DNA from: Prevotella sp.
GTDB taxonomy: Bacteria; Bacteroidota; Bacteroidia; Bacteroidales; Bacteroidaceae
Assembly: GCA_017557185.1 (NCBI GenBank)
Contig: JAFZAP010000019.1
Location: 55,594-119,593 of the forward strand
DNA: 64,000 nucleotides
Direction: 5' to 3'
This document shows positions 26,162 through 34,904 of this stretch, in pieces. The notes beneath the pieces are model-generated. The model was given only the letters and a program-made list of their open reading frames with translations, made no database searches and had not been told where the DNA came from. A program made the translations under genes and the position numbers. Numbering within the stretch: the first letter of the stretch is position 1; each line of letters starts with the position of its first letter.

Positions 26162-27208
26162 ATGAAGAAACGGACAATGATGATGCTGGCTGGGTGCCTC
26201 CTATCGATCGCGGCCGCCAGCGCGCAGAACAAGGTGAAGGGCACGTATGGCTATCTGTACTGCCACATGAGCGACCGTGGTGAATTCACAGCCTATGCTG
26301 TGAGCCGCGACGGTATGAACTATCAGGACATCCTGAACGGAGACGCCATCATGGATCCCGAGGAACACGCCCGCATCGAAGGCGGACAGCGCGATGCCTT
26401 CATCACACGCAGCTGGGACGGCAAGGGCTACGTGATGGTGACAACGGATATGTGTGTGCGCAAATCGCACAAATGGGATAACTACGGCATCGACCTTCTG
26501 AAGTCGGACGATCTCATCCACTGGACAAGTGTGACCTTCGACTACCGCAAGGGCAAGCAGGTTTTCTCGAACCCCGAGGCCGAGAGCGTCTACAAGAACT
26601 GGTCGACCATCAATCGCGTGTGGGCACCACAGATATTCTGGGACCCGAACTACGTGTGGGAGAACGGTGAGAAAGGCGGCTACATGATCTATTACTCTAT
26701 GCTGAACCGCAAGGAGGAGAAGTACGACCGCATGTACTATTCGTATGCCGACAAGACATTCACGAAACTGACGCAGCCGCGTCTGCTCTTCGACTGGGGC
26801 TATGCCACCATCGATGCCGATATCAACCTGCTCAGCGACGGCCTATATCACATGCTGATCAAGAAGGAGGGCGGCAAGCCTGGCATCTACACGGCGACAT
26901 CGAAAAACCTCACGAGTGGCTGGGGCGAACCTGTGGAGAACGACTACGTGTCGTTTGAGGGCCGCAAGAACTGCGAAGGTTCGAGTGCCTTCCAGCTCAT
27001 AGGCGACAAAACGTGGCGCGTGGCTTACATCCAGTACAGCGACAACCCGAAGCACTACCGCATCTGCAAGGCTGACGAGCACCTGCGCGGCTTCCACGAC
27101 CCCGTGGACATCAAGGGTGTTTCGGCACCGCAGCATGGTTCCTTCATGCGGCTGACGAAGAAGGAATATAAGAGCCTGCTGAAGTGGGATCAGGAGCATA
27201 AGAGATAA
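26162..27208 (+). CDS. Secreted GH43-like glycosidase
   Basis: A 348-residue exported protein with a signal peptide ending at AAASAQ and a five-bladed propeller pattern of GH43-like enzymes. Candidate catalytic acids are Asp78 (GQRDAFIT), Asp218 (ATIDADI) and Glu272 (CEGSSAF), in the usual Asp-Asp-Glu order. Repeated blade motifs such as VWAPQIFWDPNYVW and GGYMIYYSM support the fold. It would trim arabinose or xylose from plant glycans; the exact subfamily and linkage are unclear. It is a single-gene unit with its own promoter and a terminator at 27256-27287. Confidence 0.8.
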   Translation: MKKRTMMMLAGCLLSIAAASAQNKVKGTYGYLYCHMSDRGEFTAYAVSRDGMNYQDILNGDAIMDPEEHARIEGGQRDAFITRSWDGKGYVMVTTDMCVRKSHKWDNYGIDLLKSDDLIHWTSVTFDYRKGKQVFSNPEAESVYKNWSTINRVWAPQIFWDPNYVWENGEKGGYMIYYSMLNRKEEKYDRMYYSYADKTFTKLTQPRLLFDWGYATIDADINLLSDGLYHMLIKKEGGKPGIYTATSKNLTSGWGEPVENDYVSFEGRKNCEGSSAFQLIGDKTWRVAYIQYSDNPKHYRICKADEHLRGFHDPVDIKGVSAPQHGSFMRLTKKEYKSLLKWDQEHKR

Positions 27209-27255
27209 AGGGGCCTCCCCTAACTCCTTCGAAAGGAGGGGAGCTACAACAACAT

Positions 27256-27287
27256 AAAAAATCGCACCCAGATGGATGCGATTTTTT
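27256..27287. terminator. Two-way intrinsic terminator
   Basis: AAAAAATCGCA and TGCGATTTTTT form an 11-bp perfect stem with a 10-base loop; the A and T tracts give a U-run in both directions. It serves the GH43-like gene and the convergent M6 protease gene. A GC-rich palindrome of the dispersed family lies just before it (27210-27245). Confidence 0.85.
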
Positions 27288-27317
27288 ATTTGCTGAACTA
27301 TCGTTCGAATTCTGTCT

Positions 27318-30284
27318 TCACTTAATCACGACCTTTTTGCCGTTCTTGATATAAATGCCCTTCTTCTGAATGTTCTGCATGCGCACACCGTTGATGTTAT
27401 AGATGGCGCCAGCCTGCTGGTCGGCATTCAGTTCGGTGATGCCTGCTGGGATTTCATAAACGAAGGTGATCTCAACAAGTACGGCACGCTTGTCGTTGGC
27501 AATAGCCCAGTAGCACTTGATTTCCTGTTCCTCGCAACCGTTGATGTTATAGCAGAGATAGGTCTTGCCATCGGTGTATTTCACACAGGCAGGCACGGTT
27601 GCATCGCCTGTCCATTTGGCAAAGTCGCCCTTGGCATTGCGCCAGCCGTCGTAGTCGGCAACATCAGCGATAAACTTCTCGGTGGTGGGATTCCAACCGT
27701 AGATTTCAGCCTTGGCAAAGGACTCGAGTTGCAAGTCGGCGAGAATCTCGTTCACCTGCTCGTCAGTGAGTTCAACCACCTTCTCAATATAGTCAGGCTC
27801 GGTAGTTTCGTACCTCACCTCTGCCTTGATGACATTCTCAGAGAGAGAACGATCGATGATGCTGGGATCAACCCACTCCACTTCCTTGGGAGATTCGAGC
27901 AAATAGAGTTCGTCGATGACCTCGCCGTTGAGCAGGTGTGTGCCAAAGATACAGCTGACGTTGAAACGCTTGCCATCTATATCACTTGGAACTTTTAAGT
28001 TCCTGATGCCGAAGTAACTGTATAGACGCGCACGAACATCGCCTTCGAATGCAAATACTCCACCATTACGCTCCAACTGTACGGTGTCTACGATGAGTTT
28101 GTCGGCATAGTCAGCCTCGGTGAGTTCACCCAACTTCACATGGCGGAACTCGGCAACCTTGCCTTCCGTAACTTTCAATGATGACAAATCAGTTATATCC
28201 TCGACCTTCGTGAACCAAGGCATGCGATTGCTGCGGGCAAACTGGCCGTAGATGGTACCATTGAGCATATCGTTCGCCTTCACATCGAGGCCTGTCTCGT
28301 GGAAGATGATGGCGCTTGTACCATCGCGCACATAGACATCGTTCTTATAGACATAAAGGACCTGTGCATCATGGAGTTGCAGGATGCTCTGGCTTTCTTC
28401 CTCCTGTGCCTTGAAGGCGGCGATGTTCTCGCTTGTGGCCATTTTTTTCACTTCAACGATTGTCTTCGCAACGAGTCCGTTGTCGCTGGTCACAGTAATC
28501 GTGGTAGTTCCTAATGTCAGACCAGAAACCACACCTTCCTCACTGACAAAGGCAATATGGTCGTTGTCGGAAGTATAGGTCAAAGTGAAATGAGCGTAAC
28601 TGGGTACAGGCTCTACCTGCAATTGGCGATCCATGCCCAAACCAACAACAAGGCTGTCGGGAGCATTGAGTTCACGCAGAATGTAAGTATCTTCTATGTC
28701 GAAAGAAATCACTCCCGACGTTTCCTTGATATTATTCAAGCCCCACTGTGTTTCCTTGCCACTCCAAGTGAGCAGGTTAGCAGGCGACGTGCTGCTGTTG
28801 AGCGTTGTCACTTTGCCTGAACCGGGGAATGGGTCATAGCTCCCTGAGGCGTTATTCCCGCGTGCGCGTACCAATTGATAATAATTATGTTTTGGGTTGT
28901 TGTTCACGCTGTTCTCCCTCCACACATTGGCATTGGTAGAGTCAACGCGGAACACAAGCATACCATGTCCGGGGAGATGCTGGTCCCAGCGCTTCTTCTG
29001 GCGGTTCTCCAGTATAAAGAACTCTTTCTTCACAGGGGAGTTGATGCGATAGCCCGTGTTGCTGTCGGAGAGACGTTCGATGGTGTAGCTGCCTTCAGCA
29101 TCGATAACCACCGGTGTGGCAAAGCCCAGCATATATCGCTCGAAGAGCGAATAGCCAGCTGGTGTGCGCGAGTTGTTGTTGTAACAACCACCTGCCATAA
29201 CAGACCAATTACCAGGGTCGTAGCTCTGTCCGCCACTTTCCTCATAGTCGGTATCATAGAAATCGGGAAGGCCGAGCACGTGGGAGAACTCGTGACATAT
29301 CGTGCCGACACCGTCGATTTGACGGCTGTTCTTGTCGCTGCCCGTCAACTCAGTGGAACAGGCATAGCGTCCAAGCCTTACGCCATCCTTGTTGACAGCC
29401 CAGTTTGTCCATCCTCCACTGGGATTGTATATCTGACTGGCATGAGGCCAAAGCAGACGGCTATCGTTGCCACCGACGTTAGCACCATGTCCGGCAAAGA
29501 TGAAGTAGACCATATCTACCTCTCCGTTGCCATCGGTGTCATAGTCTTTAAAGTTCACTTCAGGATCGGCAGCATTGATGACATCGACCATCAACTGACT
29601 TGCATTGGCAGTTCCTCTGGCGTAGTATTGGCTGCGGTCAACCTGAACAGGACCGACAATATCGAATTGGGGTTGGAACATTCCCATGGAATTGTCGTTG
29701 AAAAAATCGTAGACGCTGCCCGTGCAGTTCACTCTGCGACCGGCATAGTCGGTGTAGCCTGTATAGCCCTCCTCCGTGATAGCAGCAGTGATTGTTTCCT
29801 TGAAGTCGTCGGTGTCAAACGTGCGGTCGTTGTATTCTACAAGGATTACCAGACCGTGGAACTTGGAATAGTCGTAGTTGGGGCCGCGACGCTGCTGGCT
29901 AGCCTGCTGACGACGCTGCTGTTCGCGCGACTTCTCCTGAACGATCATCTCCGACATATCTGGTTGGATGTATTTCTTTATTGATGCGAGGAAAGCCACC
30001 TCGGCTGCAGGACGAGCTGCTTCGTCGTGAGCTATCTGGGCTGTAGGAACCAGTTGGCCTTCAGCCGACCGCTGTGCATAGACATAGTAGCCGCGGTCGT
30101 TCTTCACGACGGAATAACCATCGGTCGTGATGTTATAATGCAAATATTCATCGCCCACAAGGCGAATGGTAACGGTGGTTCCATCGGGTTGCTGCACCTT
30201 CACAAGGTTTCCCATAGCAGGCACAGCCTTTGCGGAGATCACTCCCAGCATCATGACCACAAGGGCCAAAACAACTTTTTTCAT
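27318..30284 (-). CDS. Secreted M6-family metalloprotease
   Basis: A 988-residue secreted zinc protease of the immune-inhibitor-A (M6) type. The start is the ATG at 30284, which gives a clean signal peptide (MKKVVLALVVMMLGVISAKA); in-frame codons further upstream lie in promoter sequence. A propeptide-like part (about 20-125, with a Gln/Arg-rich stretch RREQQRRQQASQQRR-like at about 110-125) precedes the catalytic domain with HEFSH at 331-335 and the following GLPDFYD. A Big2-like immunoglobulin domain and a DUF4859-like domain follow, then a C-terminal tail ending GIYIKNGKKVVIK, a sorting-type ending common in Prevotella. Its last 175 residues closely match those of the next gene upstream. 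Confidence 0.92.
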   Translation of the reverse strand: MKKVVLALVVMMLGVISAKAVPAMGNLVKVQQPDGTTVTIRLVGDEYLHYNITTDGYSVVKNDRGYYVYAQRSAEGQLVPTAQIAHDEAARPAAEVAFLASIKKYIQPDMSEMIVQEKSREQQRRQQASQQRRGPNYDYSKFHGLVILVEYNDRTFDTDDFKETITAAITEEGYTGYTDYAGRRVNCTGSVYDFFNDNSMGMFQPQFDIVGPVQVDRSQYYARGTANASQLMVDVINAADPEVNFKDYDTDGNGEVDMVYFIFAGHGANVGGNDSRLLWPHASQIYNPSGGWTNWAVNKDGVRLGRYACSTELTGSDKNSRQIDGVGTICHEFSHVLGLPDFYDTDYEESGGQSYDPGNWSVMAGGCYNNNSRTPAGYSLFERYMLGFATPVVIDAEGSYTIERLSDSNTGYRINSPVKKEFFILENRQKKRWDQHLPGHGMLVFRVDSTNANVWRENSVNNNPKHNYYQLVRARGNNASGSYDPFPGSGKVTTLNSSTSPANLLTWSGKETQWGLNNIKETSGVISFDIEDTYILRELNAPDSLVVGLGMDRQLQVEPVPSYAHFTLTYTSDNDHIAFVSEEGVVSGLTLGTTTITVTSDNGLVAKTIVEVKKMATSENIAAFKAQEEESQSILQLHDAQVLYVYKNDVYVRDGTSAIIFHETGLDVKANDMLNGTIYGQFARSNRMPWFTKVEDITDLSSLKVTEGKVAEFRHVKLGELTEADYADKLIVDTVQLERNGGVFAFEGDVRARLYSYFGIRNLKVPSDIDGKRFNVSCIFGTHLLNGEVIDELYLLESPKEVEWVDPSIIDRSLSENVIKAEVRYETTEPDYIEKVVELTDEQVNEILADLQLESFAKAEIYGWNPTTEKFIADVADYDGWRNAKGDFAKWTGDATVPACVKYTDGKTYLCYNINGCEEQEIKCYWAIANDKRAVLVEITFVYEIPAGITELNADQQAGAIYNINGVRMQNIQKKGIYIKNGKKVVIK

Positions 30285-30328
30285 CTTCGTTAAGCTAATA
30301 TTTTTTCGTATTTTCTGAATCCAAGGTG

Positions 30329-30336
30329 CAAAGGTA
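30329..30336 (-). promoter_or_regulatory. -7 box for the M6 protease gene
   Basis: Minus-strand TACCTTTG, about 45 bases before the ATG at 30284. The upstream TTTG element is not evident. The site makes the protease gene a separate unit from the SusC operon. Confidence 0.6.
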
Positions 30337-30527
30337 CAATATTTTTCGGAACTTAAGAAAGTAATAGTAGTTAAAGAAGTTAAAGGACATTGGTTTTTTC
30401 GTAATGAGAAACGTTGTAGAACATGCCGCTTTGGCAATAAGAAAGATTGGGGTAAACTGCCAAGAAGATAGCTCCAGACCATCTACATCAATCATCTTAA
30501 ATATGAAGAGCATTGACATTATTCAGC

Positions 30528-30681
30528 AAATTAACTTAAATTGTAAAGTAAATTAAGTTAATTTATTGTGCAAATTAAGTTATTTTACTGAGTAAATTAA
30601 GTTAATTTATTGAACAAAATAAGTTAATTTACCGATCAAATTAAGTTGATTTACTAAATAAGGTCAGTTGATTAAAAAAAT
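30528..30681. repeat. 22-bp-period AT-rich array D (7 units)
   Basis: Units of exactly 22 bp start at 30528, 30550, 30572, 30594, 30616, 30638 and 30660. Units 2-4 open with AAATTAAGTTA and contain the 9-bp odd palindrome TTAAGTTAA (unit 3: TTAAGTTAT; unit 5: ATAAGTTAA); the final six bases vary (TTGTGC, CTGAGT, TTGAAC, CCGATC, CTAAAT). The first and last units are degenerate. The array lies between the terminator of the SusC operon and the promoter of the M6 gene. The unchanging 22-bp phase matches arrays A, B and C though the sequence differs. Confidence 0.85.
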
Positions 30682-30788
30682 GATAGTATTGCCATCAATG
30701 AATAACAACACTGTTTTCGACCAAGAAATGCATTGGTATAGAGAAACTAAATAGCTGATGTAAGGGTCTTTTTCATGGCCATATAAAA

Positions 30789-30818
30789 AACGGGAAGCCG
30801 CTTCTGCGACTTCCCGTT
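30789..30818 (-). terminator. Terminator of the SusC-SusD operon
   Basis: AACGGGAAG and CTTCCCGTT pair over 9 bp, extended inward by CGC/GCG, followed on the minus strand by TTTTTT. It lies about 145 bases after the last gene of the operon. Confidence 0.85.
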
Positions 30819-30840
30819 GATAGGATATAAATGTGAGTTA

Positions 30841-30981
30841 ACTTTGCGCTCACTTAATCACGACCTTGCGCTCGGCTTTGCCGCTTTCGTAATGAAGTGG
30901 AGAAAGAACGAACGTTCGAGCTCGTTTTCGTTCGGCAAAGTTCAAGCAAGCTTGACTTTGCGCTCACTTAATCACGACCTT
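30841..30981. repeat. 27-bp direct repeat copying the gene's 3' end
   Basis: Bases 30841-30867 are an exact copy of 30955-30981, which hold the last codons and the stop of the DUF4859 protein gene. The 87 bases between contain a palindromic word (GCAAAGTTCAAG facing CTTGACTTTGC). The structure is that of a repeat insertion with duplication of flanking DNA, or of slipped duplication. Confidence 0.75.
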
Positions 30982-33504
30982 CTTACCATTCTGGATGTAG
31001 ATACCCTTCTGCTGAGGTTTCACAATCTGCACACCATTGATATTGAAGATGGCGTCAGTCTTCTTGTCAGCATTAATCTCGTTGATGCCAGCGGGAACAA
31101 CATAAGCAAACGTGATTTCAACAAGGACGGCACGCTTGTCGTTAGCAATAGCGTAGTAGCACTTTATCTCCTGCTCCTCGCAACCGTTGATGTTGTAGCA
31201 GAGGTAGGTCTTGCCGTCGGTGTACTTCACACAGGCAGGAGCGGTGGCATTGCCTGTCCACTTGTGGAAGTCGCCATTAGCATCGCGCCAGCCATCATAA
31301 CCAGTGGGACCAAAGTCGGTGTCAAATTTCTCGGTGGTGGGATTCCAACCATAGACTTCTGCTTCGGCAAGGGACTCGAGTTGGAGATCGGCAAGAATCT
31401 CGTTCACTTGATCATCGGTGAGTTCAACCTTCTTCTCAAAATAGTTGGGCTCGGTGGTCTCGTATTCAACGCGAGCCTTGATAACATTCTCGGAGAGCGA
31501 GCGGATGATTTCCTGCTCCTGCTTCTCAACAAAGGTGATGACAACATCGATCACAGCAGCCTTCTCGTTAGCTACAAATGCCCACTTGGCGGTATAGGTT
31601 TCACCTGCCACATGTGTGTCGTCGATACAGCCAATGTAGTCGATAATACCTGACTCAGGATTCTGGATCTTTACGCAAACCATACCAGCAGAAGAACCCC
31701 ATCCTGCAGCATCGCCTTCAGCATTACGCCAACCATCGGTAGTATTGGTAACTGCCTCGTTGGTGGTCACATTGACAATGTACTGAGCTGCATCGCTGAT
31801 GTTGTTGATGCCAAGAGCATTAACAACCTCGGCAACGTCGAAGGTCTCGGTTTTTGCACTGTAAGGAGTCTTCTCAACTTCATCGTGGTTCACAGTGATA
31901 GTCTTCACAACAGGAACTGCGGCACCGTCAACGGTGATAGAAGGACCTTCCTCGACCTTACCCTGTGTGACATGAATCGTAAGGGGGCGGCCATAGGCAG
32001 AAATAACAACGTCACCTTCGCGACCTTCTACACCTTCAGGCAGAGCCTCTGCTTCCATGAAGAACTCCACCACCCAATATTTTTCCTGATATTCATCATC
32101 CAATGCGAAGTCTGTTACCCATTCGGGAGCCTCATCAATCTGCCAAGGCTCGTTTTCGTCCTTATCATTCAGTTTGACGTTGCAATCCAAGAAAATGTTG
32201 TTGTACTTCACGGGATTACCTTCTTCGTCAACAGCGTCGAAATATGCCAAGCCACCTTCTTCAGGGAACTTAATCTTCTGATCGGGGTCATCCATTTCCA
32301 GCAGAGCCATGGCAGCATTAAGAGTTATTGCGATATTGAGCTGTGGAATCTCGGGATAGTTACGATAGCCAATTGTAGCTATACTACCATCTTCAAGCAG
32401 CACATAGCTGTGACCGCTTTCACCGAATGCTTGGCAGAAAGGAGCTACAAAGTTACCATCGATTTTGTCCATACCCTTAATGAACAGCATGAACTCCTGG
32501 TCAGGAAGAATGATGGGTTTTTCAACAGTACCAAACAATTCGTCTTCTTCAGTGAACACGAAGGTGATGCCCATGCTACCATATGTTTCGTTGGAGAGTT
32601 GATAATTCTCAAACGTAGCAATAGCTGTGGCATAAGGCTCTTCACTCAGATTGCCTTCTTCGTCAAGCGTATAAATCTCAGCTGTGAGTTCGTTCTCCCC
32701 AATAGGCTCTGCAATGTTACTGCAATTGTCGAGCCATCCTGCCAAGTCAATTGACTTCACATAGGTTGCAGAAGCAGGCTTGTCAAAATATTCAGCAAAG
32801 CCAATGACCTTTTGTCCATCAAAATCGCTATTGATTTCAAAGCGCTTATCAAGGTTGCTAAATCCACCATAAAAATTAAATGCAGAAGCTGCGTGAGAGA
32901 GAGGGCATATTGAATCGGTACCCAGATACCAGTAACCCTGCTGATAGTTTTCGTCCTCTACAAGTTCGCCGAAACTATAGGTTGAAGTCTGTTCTCCCTG
33001 AGTGACCGTGAGTTCTGGAGCGTAATAATAACCCCAATGTGTCTCGTCATAACCATTGCCGTTCTCGTCTTGCTCCATTACAATGGGATCTTTAGAAGTT
33101 GGCAGTAACCATTCGAAAGCGACTTCCTGTTCCTTGTCATAAGAGGAATAGTTGCGGAAAAGGTTCTTCACGCAAGCTGAAGAATTGAGAATAGCTACGC
33201 TATAACCACGCCATTCTGATGTAAGTCCCCAATAGTAGGATGATTCGGGAATACCATAATCAGCAGAAACCTCAACAGCTTCGTCCTTGCGGATATTCTT
33301 ACGAACAATCTTTGAAGGACTTACCTTAAAAGATGCCATAGGTTGATTAGCGGTAAAAAGTGTAGGAGCCTGAGCAACATTCACTTTTTCCACTTTCTGA
33401 GGAACAACGCGTGTAGCGCGTCCGTCCATGCTACGTGTATTCTGGGCATTGGCTGAAAGAATACCCAGAGTAAACACTGCTAAAGTCAGTAAACTTTTTC
33501 TCAT
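30964..33504 (-). CDS. Secreted multi-domain protein with BACON-like and DUF4859-like domains
   Basis: An 846-residue exported protein; signal peptide MRKSLLTLAVFTLGILSANA-Q. No catalytic motif was found in the first 450 residues. Around residues 440-530 a BACON-like strand pattern occurs (GDVVISAYGRPLTIHVTQG), a type of domain that binds glycans or mucin. Two DUF4859-like domains follow (about 535-660 and 670-845), and the end is GIYIQNGKKVVIK, a sorting-type tail. The last module is about 80% identical to that of the M6 protease. It closes the SusC operon, 47 bases after the DUF4302 gene, so it probably acts at the cell surface with the receptor. Function unknown. Confidence 0.75.
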   Translation of the reverse strand: MRKSLLTLAVFTLGILSANAQNTRSMDGRATRVVPQKVEKVNVAQAPTLFTANQPMASFKVSPSKIVRKNIRKDEAVEVSADYGIPESSYYWGLTSEWRGYSVAILNSSACVKNLFRNYSSYDKEQEVAFEWLLPTSKDPIVMEQDENGNGYDETHWGYYYAPELTVTQGEQTSTYSFGELVEDENYQQGYWYLGTDSICPLSHAASAFNFYGGFSNLDKRFEINSDFDGQKVIGFAEYFDKPASATYVKSIDLAGWLDNCSNIAEPIGENELTAEIYTLDEEGNLSEEPYATAIATFENYQLSNETYGSMGITFVFTEEDELFGTVEKPIILPDQEFMLFIKGMDKIDGNFVAPFCQAFGESGHSYVLLEDGSIATIGYRNYPEIPQLNIAITLNAAMALLEMDDPDQKIKFPEEGGLAYFDAVDEEGNPVKYNNIFLDCNVKLNDKDENEPWQIDEAPEWVTDFALDDEYQEKYWVVEFFMEAEALPEGVEGREGDVVISAYGRPLTIHVTQGKVEEGPSITVDGAAVPVVKTITVNHDEVEKTPYSAKTETFDVAEVVNALGINNISDAAQYIVNVTTNEAVTNTTDGWRNAEGDAAGWGSSAGMVCVKIQNPESGIIDYIGCIDDTHVAGETYTAKWAFVANEKAAVIDVVITFVEKQEQEIIRSLSENVIKARVEYETTEPNYFEKKVELTDDQVNEILADLQLESLAEAEVYGWNPTTEKFDTDFGPTGYDGWRDANGDFHKWTGNATAPACVKYTDGKTYLCYNINGCEEQEIKCYYAIANDKRAVLVEITFAYVVPAGINEINADKKTDAIFNINGVQIVKPQQKGIYIQNGKKVVIK

Positions 33505-33551
33505 GTTGATGAATGTTTAAATTATAAATATGTGAATACAAAATATTAGCA

Positions 33552-34880
33552 TTAACGCACACTACTCTGTACGGCGATGGTGCTTCCGTCCTGCAGGGTG
33601 AGTTTCATCGCACTCAAGTTGAATCCCGTTTCGTTAGCTTTCTCAGCCTTATAAGAGCCATTCAGCCCTTTGAGGAAGTCAGCCAAAGTAGGTATGGTCG
33701 TAAGGATTTGTTCAGCACGTTTGTTGTTTCCCGATACATAAGGCTCCCGATAGGTGATGGAGATTCCTTCATCGGAGACAGTAGCATTATAAAGATAAAC
33801 CAGCGAAACATTGCTGCTACCGCTTCTCACGGTGACAGTTACGCGAGCATCCTCGCCATCCATGGAGAACTTAATATTCTGAACGTTATACTTCTTCGAA
33901 GCAAAGTCGGAAACAACAGTTTGTAACAATGTGGCAATATTGCCTGTCATCTCAGAAGTTGGTGTGAACATCCAGAAATAGCCCTGTTGCATATACTGTC
34001 TGAAGAATACCGAGGGATCTGGTCCGGAAATCAGGTTTTCGCTGTTGGTAACTCCCACAAACCTATCACCAGCCTCATCAAAGACAAATTCCTGTTCCTC
34101 TACATCATTAGCCTTAATGTTACTCCTGAAGCGCAGATAGTACTTGCCGTCGCGCTTGGTGATCAGGAAGGGATGCTCAGTGGTTTCAGTAATAGCATCG
34201 CCATCATAAGGATACATACCCATAATGCCTGCGTTGCCATTGTTAATGGCATACTTTTCGCCGCCGACGACAAGCACGTCCTCGTTAACAACATTCTCGG
34301 GGAAATACTTATTAAAGAACGCATTTACGTCATTCAAATATTCCTCGAAGTCGGTGCCGGCGGGCAGACGGGTCAGACGAACGTATGTGCCACGCTTCTT
34401 ACCCTTCAGCATAATGAACTGTCCATCTTCAGGAACGTCGATCATCACGAACTCATAGTCACCCTCGAAGCCTTTACCGGATTCGTAGTATTCTGGATTC
34501 GAGAAGCAATGAAGCACTTCGTTATAAGTATTAAAGGTAAGCACAGGGCCATTGTCGGCAATGATCTCCCACAACGACTTCTCTTCCATATACTCATAAT
34601 CCGTCATGATATTGTTCATGGCCAACGTGACCGATTCGTCCTTGTCGAAATCTGCCATGATGAGATAGCCACGTCCCTTGTAGGTCTCTTCTGTATTGGT
34701 GGGGTAATATTCCATGACCCAGCCAGCCTCGGAAGACTGCAAGCGGGTGGAATAAATCTTACCCGTCTCGTTGAGTCGCTCAGCGGCTGATTTATCGAAG
34801 AGGCTCTCTTCTTCACCAGCACAACCGGCAAACATCAGAGCTCCGGCAATCAAAAGTACGGTTGAAAATATCTTTTTCAT
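33552..34880 (-). CDS. DUF4302-type lipoprotein
   Basis: A 442-residue predicted lipoprotein: the lipobox FAGC (Cys20) is followed by acidic residues (AGEEE), a signal for surface exposure in Bacteroidota. The sequence (LNETGKIYSTRLQSSEAGWVMEYYP, then GRGYLIMADFDKDESVTLAMN) matches what I recall of DUF4302, a family found beside SusC/SusD pairs and the putative zinc metallopeptidase found in this locus. No enzyme motif is visible. It may be a surface glycan- or peptide-binding partner of the receptor. It lies 24 bases after the metallopeptidase gene in the same operon. Confidence 0.8.
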   Translation of the reverse strand: MKKIFSTVLLIAGALMFAGCAGEEESLFDKSAAERLNETGKIYSTRLQSSEAGWVMEYYPTNTEETYKGRGYLIMADFDKDESVTLAMNNIMTDYEYMEEKSLWEIIADNGPVLTFNTYNEVLHCFSNPEYYESGKGFEGDYEFVMIDVPEDGQFIMLKGKKRGTYVRLTRLPAGTDFEEYLNDVNAFFNKYFPENVVNEDVLVVGGEKYAINNGNAGIMGMYPYDGDAITETTEHPFLITKRDGKYYLRFRSNIKANDVEEQEFVFDEAGDRFVGVTNSENLISGPDPSVFFRQYMQQGYFWMFTPTSEMTGNIATLLQTVVSDFASKKYNVQNIKFSMDGEDARVTVTVRSGSSNVSLVYLYNATVSDEGISITYREPYVSGNNKRAEQILTTIPTLADFLKGLNGSYKAEKANETGFNLSAMKLTLQDGSTIAVQSSVR

Positions 34881-34904
34881 ATCGCTATTCTGTTTTATGC
34901 GTGA

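Noticed and set aside
28875-29984. Plus-strand frame opposite the M6 protease (369 codons)
   Set aside because: Antisense shadow of a protease gene with an intact HEFSH site.
30285-30482. N-terminal extension of the M6 protease
   Set aside because: It runs through the promoter box at 30329-30336 and would bury the signal peptide that starts at 30284.
30528-30681. CRISPR array
   Set aside because: The period is only 22 bp, repeats are degenerate, spacers would be about 10-13 bp, and no cas genes are present. The same holds for arrays A, B and C.
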